From assembly GCA_964635875.1 (NCBI GenBank), contig CAZWRK010000006.1, positions 1 through 63,274 of the forward strand: a DNA stretch of 63,274 bases, in the 5' to 3' direction. Shown here in pieces: positions 16,256-25,241 of this stretch. This DNA comes from CAZWRK01 sp964635875. Lineage in GTDB: Bacteria; Pseudomonadota; Gammaproteobacteria; Burkholderiales; Aquaspirillaceae. Position 1 is the stretch's first letter, and every line of letters begins with the position of its first letter. Below the pieces are notes generated by a model. That model did no database searches. It saw only the letters and a list, made by a program, of their open reading frames with translations, and was not told the origin of the DNA. Position numbers and translations under genes: made by a program.

Positions 16256-16696
16256 ATGGACCCGACCACAGCAACATACTATCGATCAATCTTGTTCAAG
16301 GACGGGCAAGACTCACGAACGATTCCTCCCGGACTCACGAAGCTCCATTCGTGGACGGTCAAACGATCACAGGCACTCGGCCTTGGAATGCAGGTCTCCA
16401 AGCAGACTGCACTGGCCGTTGTTATGTCATGGTTCGGCACGAAGGAAGGGAAATCCTTCATCCGTCACAACGTTCCAGAGCTGGCTGAACTGTTTCAAGA
16501 GCCCAAAAGCTCCCAGTCCAGCGAAGTTGACTGGGATTTCGTTGCCGTCGATACGCCCGTTGTCGCGGTCCTCGATGGAGGGGTTCAGACAAGCGGAACG
16601 TTTGTTTCTCGCCGATCCGGATACATTGACGTCAAGATCGGCAACGAGACGAAGGCATTCAGGATCAATCAGGTGAAGTTGGCTTCAGGGGTTTAA
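16256..16696 (+). CDS. hypothetical virion-module protein (146 aa)
   Basis: Family not recognised. I chose the ATG (MDPTTATYY) over a TTG 18 bases upstream. The first half is helical (KLHSWTVKRSQALGLGMQVSKQTALAVVMSWFG). The second half ends in a beta-rich stretch with VDTPVVAVLDGGVQTSGTFVSRRSGYIDVKIGNETKAF, which looks like a small SH3-like barrel. The location between capsid and adaptor genes suggests a head-completion role. Confidence 0.6.
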   Translation: MDPTTATYYRSILFKDGQDSRTIPPGLTKLHSWTVKRSQALGLGMQVSKQTALAVVMSWFGTKEGKSFIRHNVPELAELFQEPKSSQSSEVDWDFVAVDTPVVAVLDGGVQTSGTFVSRRSGYIDVKIGNETKAFRINQVKLASGV

Positions 16697-16699
16697 TCT

Positions 16700-17701
16700 G
16701 TGACTGCATCAACGCTCACTCTTGTTCGTGATGATCTTCTAAAGGCGGTCAGCAACATGCTTGGCCGCGGAGTAGACATCACGAATTGGGATGACTCCGA
16801 CTTCGCAACGCGCGTGAACATGTGCGTTGATATCGGGTGTCGAATGGTCTACGAGCCTGAACTGTTGCCGAATGAATACCAGGTTCATATCTGGTCGTTC
16901 ATGCAACCGAAACTGTTCTCCTTCACTCTGACGCAGCCGTACTCAACCGGAACGATCACGATCGTGGATGGTGTCGTTACAGGCTCAGGGACCAGCTTCC
17001 CGGATTGGGCGGCTGAAGGTGAGTTGGAAGTTGGCGGCGTGAAATACCAAGTGGCCACCCGCACAAGCGGCACGGGCCTTGTACTGGACGATACCACCGT
17101 CGATGCAGCCGGGGGATCGTCCTATACGCTGACTCAGGTTGACTATCCATTGCCGGAACTCTTTGGAGGCTTCCGCGGGGATCTTTACCTGAATCAGACC
17201 GCGAATTCGCTTGGCTACATTCTTCAGCGTGCATCGAAGGAAGAACTGCTTGAACTCCAGAAGAGTAGCCAAGTGGATTTCGCTTCTCAGCCTTGTCGAT
17301 ATGCAGTGTTCGCAGCAGATCAGACTGGAGCATCGGACCAGCGATGGATGTTGACTGTCTGGCCGCTCCCGGACGCTGCTTACACGATCACAGGTTATTA
17401 CGTTATCAACCCATATCGACTGACATCAGCACTTCCGTACCCAATGGGCGGACTGCCGTTATCGGAATGCCTTCGCGAAGCTGTTCTGGCAGCAGCGGAA
17501 GTTGAGTTTCAGGGAGTTCTTGGGGTTCACAATCAGCTGTTCCGGTCGCGATTGCAGGCAGCAATCTCATACGATCGGCAAGTAAGCAATCCGGGAATAA
17601 TTGGGCAGAACCTTGACCGAAGTCTGGAAAAGAGAAACTGGTCAAAGATTGGACCAAGAGTTCAGCATGTTGGGCTCGGCCCGCAGCTCTACGTTGGATA
17701 G
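16700..17701 (+). CDS. putative head-tail adaptor / tail tubular A-like protein
   Basis: GTG start two bases after the previous stop. An N-terminal helical region (TLVRDDLLKAVSNMLG) is followed by an inserted beta domain rich in Thr/Gly (TGTITIVDGVVTGSGTSFPDWAAEGELEVGG) and by a helical C-terminal part with SECLREAVLAAAEVEFQG. This plan, and its place before the nozzle protein, resembles podovirus adaptor proteins (T7 gp11 type). The motif evidence is modest. Confidence 0.6.
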   Translation: MTASTLTLVRDDLLKAVSNMLGRGVDITNWDDSDFATRVNMCVDIGCRMVYEPELLPNEYQVHIWSFMQPKLFSFTLTQPYSTGTITIVDGVVTGSGTSFPDWAAEGELEVGGVKYQVATRTSGTGLVLDDTTVDAAGGSSYTLTQVDYPLPELFGGFRGDLYLNQTANSLGYILQRASKEELLELQKSSQVDFASQPCRYAVFAADQTGASDQRWMLTVWPLPDAAYTITGYYVINPYRLTSALPYPMGGLPLSECLREAVLAAAEVEFQGVLGVHNQLFRSRLQAAISYDRQVSNPGIIGQNLDRSLEKRNWSKIGPRVQHVGLGPQLYVG

Positions 17702-17771
17702 TGTTTTTGGTTGGATTGTTCCTGTCAGAGTGCCACCTACAAGGCACCAGCTTTAGAAAGAATGGTGAGCT

Positions 17772-18338
17772 ATGTCACACGCATTAAATCTTCATGACGG
17801 CACCGGAACTATTGCTCGAGACCCTGCAAAGGGTATCTTGCTTCAGTACGGTGATACTGTTCCGGCCGCAAACGCCGTGGGATACGCTCCCGGTTGCCGG
17901 TTCTTCAAGACGAACGCCACAACGATTGGCGTCACGGAATACGTCAACATCGGAACGAAGTCGGCGGCAAACTTCGTGCAGGCTGGCACTGCATCGCTGA
18001 TCCAGGCGTCCATCGTGTACGATGCGACTATCACGGACAGGACGTTCTTCACAGCGGATCGAGCCCTGACAGTTCTCAGTATTACCGGTCGAGTAGCTGT
18101 GGCTGGTACTGGTGGCGCGTGTACGGCGACAATCCGGCGAGTGTCCAGCGGAACGGCGCTTGCATCAGGGACAGCGATTCACACAGGCACTTACAACCTT
18201 GTGGGAACTGTTGACGCAAACCAGAGCCTCACACTGTCAAGTCCGCTTGTAACATCAGGTCAGTCCCTGGCGTTTGATGTGACCGGCACCGCAACATCAG
18301 CAGTTGGCTCACTCACAGTGAATATGATCTCAACGTAG
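17772..18338 (+). CDS. putative virion structural protein (188 aa)
   Basis: Thr/Ala/Gly-rich and beta-rich throughout, with a C-terminal domain (SITGRVAVAGTGGACTATIRRVSSGTALASG in part) typical of trimeric fibre or decoration domains. A GGTGAG site precedes the ATG. A GTGCC/GGCAC hairpin lies in the 70-bp gap before it, and a terminator follows at 18362-18389. Confidence 0.65.
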   Translation: MSHALNLHDGTGTIARDPAKGILLQYGDTVPAANAVGYAPGCRFFKTNATTIGVTEYVNIGTKSAANFVQAGTASLIQASIVYDATITDRTFFTADRALTVLSITGRVAVAGTGGACTATIRRVSSGTALASGTAIHTGTYNLVGTVDANQSLTLSSPLVTSGQSLAFDVTGTATSAVGSLTVNMIST

Positions 18339-18361
18339 TCTACCCCTGCGGTTGAATTTCG

Positions 18362-18389
18362 AGCCGTCGGGAGAAATCTCGGCGGCTTT
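18362..18389 (+). terminator. GAAA-tetraloop terminator
   Basis: AGCCGTCGGGA (18362-18372) pairs along all 11 positions (two G-T) with TCTCGGCGGCT (18377-18387), closed by a GAAA tetraloop, and is followed by a short TTTCTT run. It separates the gene at 17772-18338 from the fibre-like gene at 18410. Confidence 0.75.
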
Positions 18390-18409
18390 CTTCACACAAG
18401 GGGTGTTCC

Positions 18410-19324
18410 ATGCCTTCGAAGATTGTTAATTATCGAGCCCTTCGCGGTCTCCTTTCCAGCATTCGGTCTGATGCTGGCTTAATGCCGACTGCAAGCCTTG
18501 GGACCGGCACGGCCAATAACACGACCATCCTTCGCGGGGATCAGGTCTATGCAACACTGGCCGTCGGCACAACCGGGACTGATGTAAACGTTGCCTCGAC
18601 GGCCGGGGCAATCACGGTCCATGTTCCGGACGCTGCGACCACAGCTCGCGGGGTGGTGACGACAGCAGCTCAGTCGTTTGCTGGGCTCAAGACGTTCCGA
18701 CAAATCGCGTGCGTTGGTGTAGCTGACATAACTCAGATTGATACGACTCCATTTTCCGGCCAAACGCTCAGCCAGCAAATCTGGAGAAACACGGCTGGGA
18801 CCAACATTTCGAACATCGACGCCTCCGGGCGTCCAGTGTTCGTTTCCGGATCATTCGCTGTTACCAGCACGTTCCATTGCACACTGTGGCAAGGCGGCGC
18901 GTATGGATGGACGTCAACGTCATCCGTCACCGGAACGACTGCAATCGAAACAGCGGTCGTTCGCGATGCTGGCGCCGGTCTTGTGGCACTTCGCGTTGGG
19001 GCTCAACCTCATGACCTGCGAATCTACAACACCTACACCAGTGGATCGATTTACGAACGAGGGAACATCGGGTTCGTTGCAAACATCTTCACGATCGGGA
19101 GCTACGCAGCTGGCGGCGGAACTCTGCGAGGGATCAACTTCGGTGTTTCTGGGAACTCGATCGGGTTCTACGGTGTGACTCCGATCGCTCGGCCGACTAC
19201 GGCCGGGGCAGCGGCGGCATTCGTCGCAAACGCCGGAACAGCAGTCAATGACGCCAGCACGTTTGGCGGTTACACTCTGAGGCAGGTTGTTCAGGCACTT
19301 CAGTCGATCGGGATTCTGACATGA
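18410..19324 (+). CDS. putative tail fibre / receptor-binding protein
   Basis: Low-complexity Ala/Thr/Gly-rich beta protein (304 aa). The C-terminal segment GFYGVTPIARPTTAG followed by an Ala/Thr-rich linker and TLRQVVQALQSIGILT is a motif that recurs at the ends of many phage fibre proteins, where it forms a trimerising helix. The last four bases overlap the next start (ATGA), so the following gene is co-translated. Confidence 0.7.
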   Translation: MPSKIVNYRALRGLLSSIRSDAGLMPTASLGTGTANNTTILRGDQVYATLAVGTTGTDVNVASTAGAITVHVPDAATTARGVVTTAAQSFAGLKTFRQIACVGVADITQIDTTPFSGQTLSQQIWRNTAGTNISNIDASGRPVFVSGSFAVTSTFHCTLWQGGAYGWTSTSSVTGTTAIETAVVRDAGAGLVALRVGAQPHDLRIYNTYTSGSIYERGNIGFVANIFTIGSYAAGGGTLRGINFGVSGNSIGFYGVTPIARPTTAGAAAAFVANAGTAVNDASTFGGYTLRQVVQALQSIGILT

Positions 19325-19872
19325 GCGAAACGAATTACGTTCACTTTCCGGATATCTCCGGCGATGTCAGCGGTTACACGGCTTTCGTGCGATTGGAGGA
19401 CACCGGGGCACTGCTCAACACGGGCGGCGATGCAATCACGGAATCTGGATCTACTGGCCTGTGGTCATGGTCTCAGGCTGAAGATCGAGTCGCGTGCAAG
19501 GATTACCGCGTCCGGATCTACTCCGGCACAACAGAGACTCCAGCGAATCTGGTCTATGACGGCGTTCTGTATGCCAACATGAACATCGTTGATAAACCGT
19601 TCTCCGCGTCAAAGACAGTTCTTCGCGGGACGGTGGGAGGAACGCCGGCGCCAACAACAACGGGATTCACCCCATCGGCAGTTGCTCCGGGCGGGGCAGT
19701 TGCAAATCAGTGGGCTGGCCGAATTCTGGTGTTCGACAACGACACGACGACGGCAGCACTTCGAGGACAGGCGACGAACATTACGGCGGCAACGGCCGCG
19801 GCACTTCCAGCACTCACATTCACAGCACTCACGACGGCGCCGGTCTCCGGCGATACCTTCTCAATCGTTTAG
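19321..19872 (+). CDS. putative virion structural protein (183 aa)
   Basis: Begins YVHFPDISGDVSGYTAFVRLEDTG, a beta-sandwich-like domain, and ends in an Ala/Thr-rich beta segment. No motif identifies a precise role. Co-translated with the fibre-like gene before it. It belongs to a string of short beta-rich genes (19321-21657) that probably build fibre or baseplate parts. Confidence 0.6.
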   Translation: MSETNYVHFPDISGDVSGYTAFVRLEDTGALLNTGGDAITESGSTGLWSWSQAEDRVACKDYRVRIYSGTTETPANLVYDGVLYANMNIVDKPFSASKTVLRGTVGGTPAPTTTGFTPSAVAPGGAVANQWAGRILVFDNDTTTAALRGQATNITAATAAALPALTFTALTTAPVSGDTFSIV

Positions 19873-19881
19873 GAGACGACA

Positions 19882-20220
19882 ATGCTTCCCGGTCCTAATT
19901 CATTGGTTTCTGGTGTTCTCGTCAATACGGACGGCGCGAGCACTTTGGTTGTGGCGGCTCCTGGAGACGGATACAAGAACTTCATCACAGAAATCTATAT
20001 CTACAACAGCAGCGCCGGAGCTGTGACAGTCGATATCCGCGATGGAGTTGCCGGGGGCGTCAAATGGACGCTCGGCGTTCCAGCTGGGGGACAGTCACAG
20101 ATTCAATTCGTGAATGGCCTTGGTGGCTTCTCCAACAACACCGGAATCGCGATTGATGCTTCCGGGGCCGCAAGCTCACTGTATGTTTCCATCAACGGCT
20201 TCAAGCGACAGACGACATAA
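19882..20220 (+). CDS. putative virion structural protein (112 aa)
   Basis: A single compact beta-rich domain with YKNFITEIYIYNSSAGAVTVDIRDGVAGG and a Ser/Gly-rich end (GNTTG-like loops). The pattern of alternating strands fits a jelly-roll or Ig-like virion domain. GGAGACGAC before the ATG gives a good ribosome binding site. Confidence 0.65.
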   Translation: MLPGPNSLVSGVLVNTDGASTLVVAAPGDGYKNFITEIYIYNSSAGAVTVDIRDGVAGGVKWTLGVPAGGQSQIQFVNGLGGFSNNTGIAIDASGAASSLYVSINGFKRQTT

Positions 20221-20222
20221 CA

Positions 20223-20432
20223 ATGGCCGCGATCACTCAACCCCGTTCTGTGACTGCCTGGACAGGAATGCGTTACGGCTCTTTCGCCGGACACACGACA
20301 GTCCCGGACTTCATGCACGGGGTTTTGAAGACGCGACTGTATCTGGTCGGAGACGTCAAGGTTGCGAGCTATCTGGCGGGAGACGTTAAGGCTGAGACTC
20401 ACCTGTTGGGGAAAGTCGAGTTGAATAAATGA
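20223..20432 (+). CDS. short virion-module protein (69 aa)
   Basis: Family not recognised. The last third contains three near-repeats of 'YLxGDVKxxxxLxG' (TRLYLVGDVKVASYLAGDVKAETHLLGKV in part), a small beta-repeat. It starts two bases after the previous stop and its own stop overlaps the next start. Confidence 0.6.
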   Translation: MAAITQPRSVTAWTGMRYGSFAGHTTVPDFMHGVLKTRLYLVGDVKVASYLAGDVKAETHLLGKVELNK

Positions 20433-20770
20433 ACCAGACGATCTACCGCAAAAATGATACGATGATCGAATGGACGTGGCTTTCACAGGCCACCGACGGC
20501 GAGTACATCAACGATGGAACTGTGACGTTCACGCTGTACCACACGTACACGCTGAATTCGACCACAGGGGCCATTGAAACAGGGACCAGCGTTCATGGGC
20601 CGATTACCATGACGTACGTCACCGGGAGCAACGGGAAGTATCAGGGGAAACTTCCGGCATCATTGTCGCTGGATCTGTCTCTTGACTACACAATCGAGAT
20701 CAATGCGACTGCGAACGGACACACGGCCAGGCGGTCGATTCCGGTTTCAGTCGTTGACCGCGTTACATAA
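20429..20770 (+). CDS. putative Ig-like virion protein (113 aa)
   Basis: Begins with QTIYRKNDTMIEWTWLSQATDGEYINDGTVTFTLY, a beta-sandwich pattern also seen at the N-terminus of upper-baseplate and fibre-attachment domains. No cysteine, no helix. Start overlaps the previous stop (ATGA). Confidence 0.6.
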   Translation: MNQTIYRKNDTMIEWTWLSQATDGEYINDGTVTFTLYHTYTLNSTTGAIETGTSVHGPITMTYVTGSNGKYQGKLPASLSLDLSLDYTIEINATANGHTARRSIPVSVVDRVT

Positions 20771-20781
20771 GGAGCAGTGTT

Positions 20782-21657
20782 GTGGGTAAGGCCATTTCTG
20801 ATCTGGTGTCAGCGTCCGATGTTGCTGAAGCGGACATGTTCGAGCTGAGTCAGTCACTCGTAAGCAAGAAGCTCACGAAGGCGATTCTGCGCCAGAAGCT
20901 GTTCAGCGACGGGGCGTACTCATTCCCGCTTCCGATCAATGGTGATTCGCTGTCTTACAATGGAAGCGACTGGCGACCGGGAGCCCCAAGCAAGTGGAGG
21001 ATCGTCCCACAAGAGGCTTACACCGAATCGGCCGTTGCATCGTCCTCAACGATCACGTTTGCTGGTGGCGGGGACACGGCAGGGATTCAGATGGGAGCCA
21101 CCGACTATTTCTCAGTCGGAGATCCGGTTCGCGTCATCATCAGCAGTACGAGCTATTACGGAATCTGCACGGCGGCAACTGACACACTGCTGACGATCAC
21201 CGGGATGATTCTCCCCACGGCGACAGCGATCACCAGCTTGGCAGTGGGAACTCGCGACATGATTCGGCATGTCGACCTGCTGTATCCTGGCACGGGATAC
21301 CAGACCAGTGCGGGTGGTGGTGTCGGCTCGGGAAACCTATTCAACCGAGGGTTTCACCATCGCTGGAGAGGGGCAACTGGATACCTTGTGTCTGCCTCAG
21401 TCGCTCAATCGAACGTGGGGACCGGGAACGTCGTGAATTTCAAGATGAACGGCGGTACTAATGTTCTGACGACAGGGATCACGGTTGCAGCTGGAACAGC
21501 AACGGCAAACGGAGCGTTCACAGATTCTGGCGTTGGCAATGTGATTGCAGCAAACGCCGCGATTGCCGACGCTCAGACAATCACGGCCATTCTGACGTCG
21601 GCGTCAGCTAGTGCGTCTGATTACCCAATGGCGTGTCTCACTTTTGTGGTGCCATAA
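20782..21657 (+). CDS. putative fibre-like structural protein (291 aa)
   Basis: GTG start with an AAGGAG site. A short N-terminal helix (KAISDLVSASDVAEADMFELSQ) precedes a Thr/Ala/Gly-rich beta region. The N-terminal pattern 'ISDLxxAxxVxxxDxFExSQ' is common at the virion-attachment end of phage tail fibres. The C-terminal half is beta-helical in character (AGTATANGAFTDSGVGNVIAANAAIAD in part). Confidence 0.65.
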   Translation: MGKAISDLVSASDVAEADMFELSQSLVSKKLTKAILRQKLFSDGAYSFPLPINGDSLSYNGSDWRPGAPSKWRIVPQEAYTESAVASSSTITFAGGGDTAGIQMGATDYFSVGDPVRVIISSTSYYGICTAATDTLLTITGMILPTATAITSLAVGTRDMIRHVDLLYPGTGYQTSAGGGVGSGNLFNRGFHHRWRGATGYLVSASVAQSNVGTGNVVNFKMNGGTNVLTTGITVAAGTATANGAFTDSGVGNVIAANAAIADAQTITAILTSASASASDYPMACLTFVVP

Positions 21658-21660
21658 GCA

Positions 21661-23523
21661 ATGCCAGCGAAACAGATTGACCTGCAATGGCCGTTCGGTG
21701 GGCTCGATGAGTCTTCCGCGTTCTCACGTCAACGCGGCGGGCAAAGCAAGTACACAACAGCCAAATGTCTGAACGTCATCGGGTTCGATCCGGCCACAGG
21801 ACGAAACCGCGGGGCAGCTCGCTGCGGCCTCACGAAGTACACGACGGCCCGAGTCAACGGTTCAGCAGCTGGTCAATGTCTTGTATCCGTTTCTGGCTCA
21901 CCAGAAATTGACACTCGCGTTACGGAAGCCGATGAACTCCTGCTGACCGAAGAAGGTGAAGCCCGAGACGTGGAATCGGGCTCTCCTGTGACCGTCGGGA
22001 ATCGCACGACAACGCTTGTTGGGATTGCGGGCGGAACAGCCGCGAAGATCACCACCAGTGGCGTGACTGCGATCGACGGCGGTTCGGCGGCATTCTCTGC
22101 ACTGCCAAGCGTGATTTCAGGCGTGTCGTTCTTCAATGACCTGTTCTTCTGCGACGGTGCAAACTACTGGTATTACGACGTGTCCGCGAACCTGCTTGCG
22201 CCATGGGCGGCAACCAGTGGAACAATGCCACAGCAAGCGGCGGAAAGCCTGACGATCACCGGGGCCAGCAACGCGAGCCCGATCGTCATCACGATTTCCA
22301 ATCACGGATACGCGACCGGGGAACAGGTCACTATTGCGGACGTTCTTGGGAACACTGCGGCCAATGGCGATTGGACGATCACAGTCCTGACATCGAGCAC
22401 GTTTTCACTGAACGGCTCAACCGGCAACGGCGCTTACACGAGTGGTGGAACATGCGTTGTACGTCGAGTTGGTTCACGGTGTTCGATCATGGCCGTCTGG
22501 GGTGGTCGAGTTGTGTTGTCAGGACTCGCGACCGATCCGAACAACGTGTTCATGTCGGCCGTTGGAGACCCGTACGACTGGAACTACTCGCCAGACGTCC
22601 AAACGGTTCAACAGGCCGTAGCCGGGAACGTGACCAGCGGATATGGGAAGAACATCGATATCGTGACGGCTTTGATCCCCTACACGGACGACATCTTACT
22701 GATTGGTGGGACTCATTCGATTCGGAAGTTCCTTGGTAATCCAGCTGAGGGCGGCTTGAACGTCTCCGTCACAGATATCACTGGAATCGCGAGCAACACA
22801 GCATGGTGCCAATCGCCTGAAGGGATCATCTACTTCTTCGGCTCACGCGGCGGCGTGTACCGAATGTCTCCGGACGGGATTCCATCGCGGTTGACGTCCA
22901 CGACGATTGACGAGCGACTGAATGACATCGACCTGAGCAACACAGTGGTGACTCTGCTGTGGGATGACAGAGCAATCGCCGTGCGTGTGTACCTGACTCC
23001 CGACGACGGAAGCCCGACAGAGCATTTCGTGTGGGACGTCCGCAACGAAGCGTGGTGGCCGTTCTCCTATGCCAGCGACACCACTAATCCGTGGGCCGTG
23101 CATTTGCTTTCTGGTGGCACAGCTGCGGAACGGTACATTCTGGAATACGGGCAGGATGGGTACATCCGGTACGTGGACACAGAGGCCACAAGCGACGACG
23201 GTCAACCGATTGAGTCGTATGTCTATCTGGGGCCATTCAGCAATGTGATGTTGCAGGAAATCACGGCGATCATGAGCGAGGCGAGCGCTAATGTGTCGTG
23301 GGGAGTCTGCACGTCATCCAGTCTGGAAAAGGCGCTCGAGGCGAAGCCGCGAACAACAGGACGGTTTCGCAGCGGTCGAAATAGTCATGCCTGGCCGCGA
23401 ACATTCATTGAAGAAGGCTATCTTCGATTGTCCGCGACTGGCCCGATGGCGCTGGAACGGATCACGGCCGCTATGGAGCAGGCCAGTGAGACGGCTCGCC
23501 GTGTGATGAGGACAAATCCATGA
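21661..23523 (+). CDS. putative tail nozzle (tail tubular B-like) protein
   Basis: At 620 aa this is the largest tail protein before the ejection set. It begins PAKQIDLQWPFGGLDESSAF, like other nozzle proteins that start with a short PxxGGLxxS-type arm. The region DPYDWNYSPDVQTVQQAVAG to IRKFLGNP, then GVYRMSPDGIPSRLTSTTIDERL, matches the beta-propeller part of podovirus nozzles, where blades carry 'GTxxSIxxx' turns. It would form the hexameric tip of the short tail. It abuts the previous gene by three bases. Confidence 0.7.
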   Translation: MPAKQIDLQWPFGGLDESSAFSRQRGGQSKYTTAKCLNVIGFDPATGRNRGAARCGLTKYTTARVNGSAAGQCLVSVSGSPEIDTRVTEADELLLTEEGEARDVESGSPVTVGNRTTTLVGIAGGTAAKITTSGVTAIDGGSAAFSALPSVISGVSFFNDLFFCDGANYWYYDVSANLLAPWAATSGTMPQQAAESLTITGASNASPIVITISNHGYATGEQVTIADVLGNTAANGDWTITVLTSSTFSLNGSTGNGAYTSGGTCVVRRVGSRCSIMAVWGGRVVLSGLATDPNNVFMSAVGDPYDWNYSPDVQTVQQAVAGNVTSGYGKNIDIVTALIPYTDDILLIGGTHSIRKFLGNPAEGGLNVSVTDITGIASNTAWCQSPEGIIYFFGSRGGVYRMSPDGIPSRLTSTTIDERLNDIDLSNTVVTLLWDDRAIAVRVYLTPDDGSPTEHFVWDVRNEAWWPFSYASDTTNPWAVHLLSGGTAAERYILEYGQDGYIRYVDTEATSDDGQPIESYVYLGPFSNVMLQEITAIMSEASANVSWGVCTSSSLEKALEAKPRTTGRFRSGRNSHAWPRTFIEEGYLRLSATGPMALERITAAMEQASETARRVMRTNP

Positions 23524-24422
23524 GCATGTCGGTTGGACTGGCGAAGATCCAGAATGATCCGTCTGCAACCCCGCTTACCCGCAAAGCGCTTGGGGCTCTT
23601 TCAACGCCACATCTTCTGGTAGACAATCAGGGGATCAGCGTTGATGATGAAGGACGGTTGTTTGTGCGGGTGAAGCCAGACGGCGGGATTCTGCTGAACG
23701 ACGAAACTGGTCTCTATCTGGAAGAGACGTTCGGCGTTGACAGCTTTGTAAACGTCAATGACGAGGATACTGGCAACCGCGAATGGAACATGCGAATCAC
23801 AGGGACGGCGCCGAATTACATCGAAGATGATATTTACATTGGCGCCAACAACCTGAGAGCGGAACTGGCGGAACTGACGGCCATCGGATCGCGCGTGGAT
23901 GATGCAAAAGTGCAGATCTACGCACAGAACACACAGCTGCGACTGTTCAACGATAAGACGTCATGGTTATCAGTCAAAACATGGCCAGGCGGATACACGG
24001 AGTTCTATAGCGCTGGTCCGGTTGAGTCGAATTGCGGGTTCAACTTCATCACGACGTCTGGAAACTCGATTATCGGGGATCACGTCACTGGTGACGATGC
24101 GGGTATTCGAATCAACAACGGAGAAGAAATCACGCAAATCCTCTCAGTGAGAGTGCTGATCAACTTCGCTGGAGGCGGCGGGGCCGGGACAATCTCATAC
24201 ATTGAATACGTGACCTCCTTCTCACCAACAACATGCAGAGACGACAGAGACACCATCTACGTGTCTCGTTTGGATGGAATCGCAATCCCAGCGGAACACC
24301 TTTCGTATATCGCGATGATCGATTTCCTTGGTAGACTTGTGCTTCGAATCACATGGATTGGCGTAACGGCCGCGGAGAACGTCTACTACAAGTTCGTGAT
24401 CGTCAAATTCAAAAACCAGTAA
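23520..24422 (+). CDS. putative tail-associated structural protein (300 aa)
   Basis: Family not recognised. Start overlaps the nozzle stop (ATGA). The first 80 residues include an unusual VDNQGISVDDEGRLFVRVKPDGGILLND beta repeat; the rest is mixed beta with LRAELAELTAIGSRVDDAKV helix near the middle. Position suggests a fibre or nozzle-associated protein. Confidence 0.6.
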   Translation: MSMSVGLAKIQNDPSATPLTRKALGALSTPHLLVDNQGISVDDEGRLFVRVKPDGGILLNDETGLYLEETFGVDSFVNVNDEDTGNREWNMRITGTAPNYIEDDIYIGANNLRAELAELTAIGSRVDDAKVQIYAQNTQLRLFNDKTSWLSVKTWPGGYTEFYSAGPVESNCGFNFITTSGNSIIGDHVTGDDAGIRINNGEEITQILSVRVLINFAGGGGAGTISYIEYVTSFSPTTCRDDRDTIYVSRLDGIAIPAEHLSYIAMIDFLGRLVLRITWIGVTAAENVYYKFVIVKFKNQ

Positions 24423-24435
24423 TAGGAGCCACGTC

Positions 24436-25224
24436 ATGGCACTTTCACAACTTCCAGCAGTTCCGGCGTATTACTCTCCGGCTCAAACGATTGCCCCGAT
24501 TGGAGCAAATCCTAGCTACGTGTCTCTTGCGAATGCAGCTCAGGCAGAGCGTGCAAACATGGCCCAGCGGGCGGCAGACCGGCAAAACGCCGTTCTGGGT
24601 GGCTACCAGCAGATGATCGGCAACGCTCGGACGCTTGGGGATCAGGCTTACAACACACTCCAGGGCAATTACGACGCGCTGGCAGCGGACGCAAAAGCGA
24701 CCCGCGAGCGAAATCTGGCACGCGTGGACGCCTACGGGAACTCCATGCGTCAGGATCTGAATGTTGCAAGTCAGCAGGCCATTGCGAAGGCTCGCCAGTC
24801 AGCGATCCAGCGTGGGCTTGGAAACACGACGATTCAGGACTCACTGGTTCGCGGCCAGCAGTTCGACAACCAGCGGCAGCAGCTGGCGCTCGAGGATCAG
24901 CTATTGCAGAACCGGATCAGTACCGACTCAAACCTGAGCGGAGCGTATCAGGCAGCTTTGGGCAACAGGGCTCAGGCTCTGAACAATCAGGCGAACCAGA
25001 ACATCAGCACCGAGAACCAGCTGGGTAATGCTCGCCTTGGATATCTCGGAAACATTCAGGATGATACTCAGGGCTTCGATCGGGTGTCTGGCCTGTACCA
25101 GAATCTGTGGCAGGCTCAGGATTCAGCGTATCAGGCTGAACAGGACCGGCTTTCACGCCTTCCGGGCTACGGACAGCCGCAGACAAACATCGTTCTTGGT
25201 CGTCCTCGCCCAGCGTGGCGATAA
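24436..25224 (+). CDS. putative internal virion (ejection) protein, Q/A-rich (262 aa)
   Basis: Mostly long helix, rich in Gln, Ala, Asn and Arg, with cysteines absent. Segments such as QAIAKARQSAIQRGLGNTT and QFDNQRQQLALEDQLLQNRIS resemble podovirus internal core proteins that leave the head with the DNA. It is followed by a second Gln-rich gene and the giant gene, which together probably form the ejected set. Confidence 0.55.
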   Translation: MALSQLPAVPAYYSPAQTIAPIGANPSYVSLANAAQAERANMAQRAADRQNAVLGGYQQMIGNARTLGDQAYNTLQGNYDALAADAKATRERNLARVDAYGNSMRQDLNVASQQAIAKARQSAIQRGLGNTTIQDSLVRGQQFDNQRQQLALEDQLLQNRISTDSNLSGAYQAALGNRAQALNNQANQNISTENQLGNARLGYLGNIQDDTQGFDRVSGLYQNLWQAQDSAYQAEQDRLSRLPGYGQPQTNIVLGRPRPAWR

Positions 25225-25241
25225 TGTGAAGGGTAGAGTCA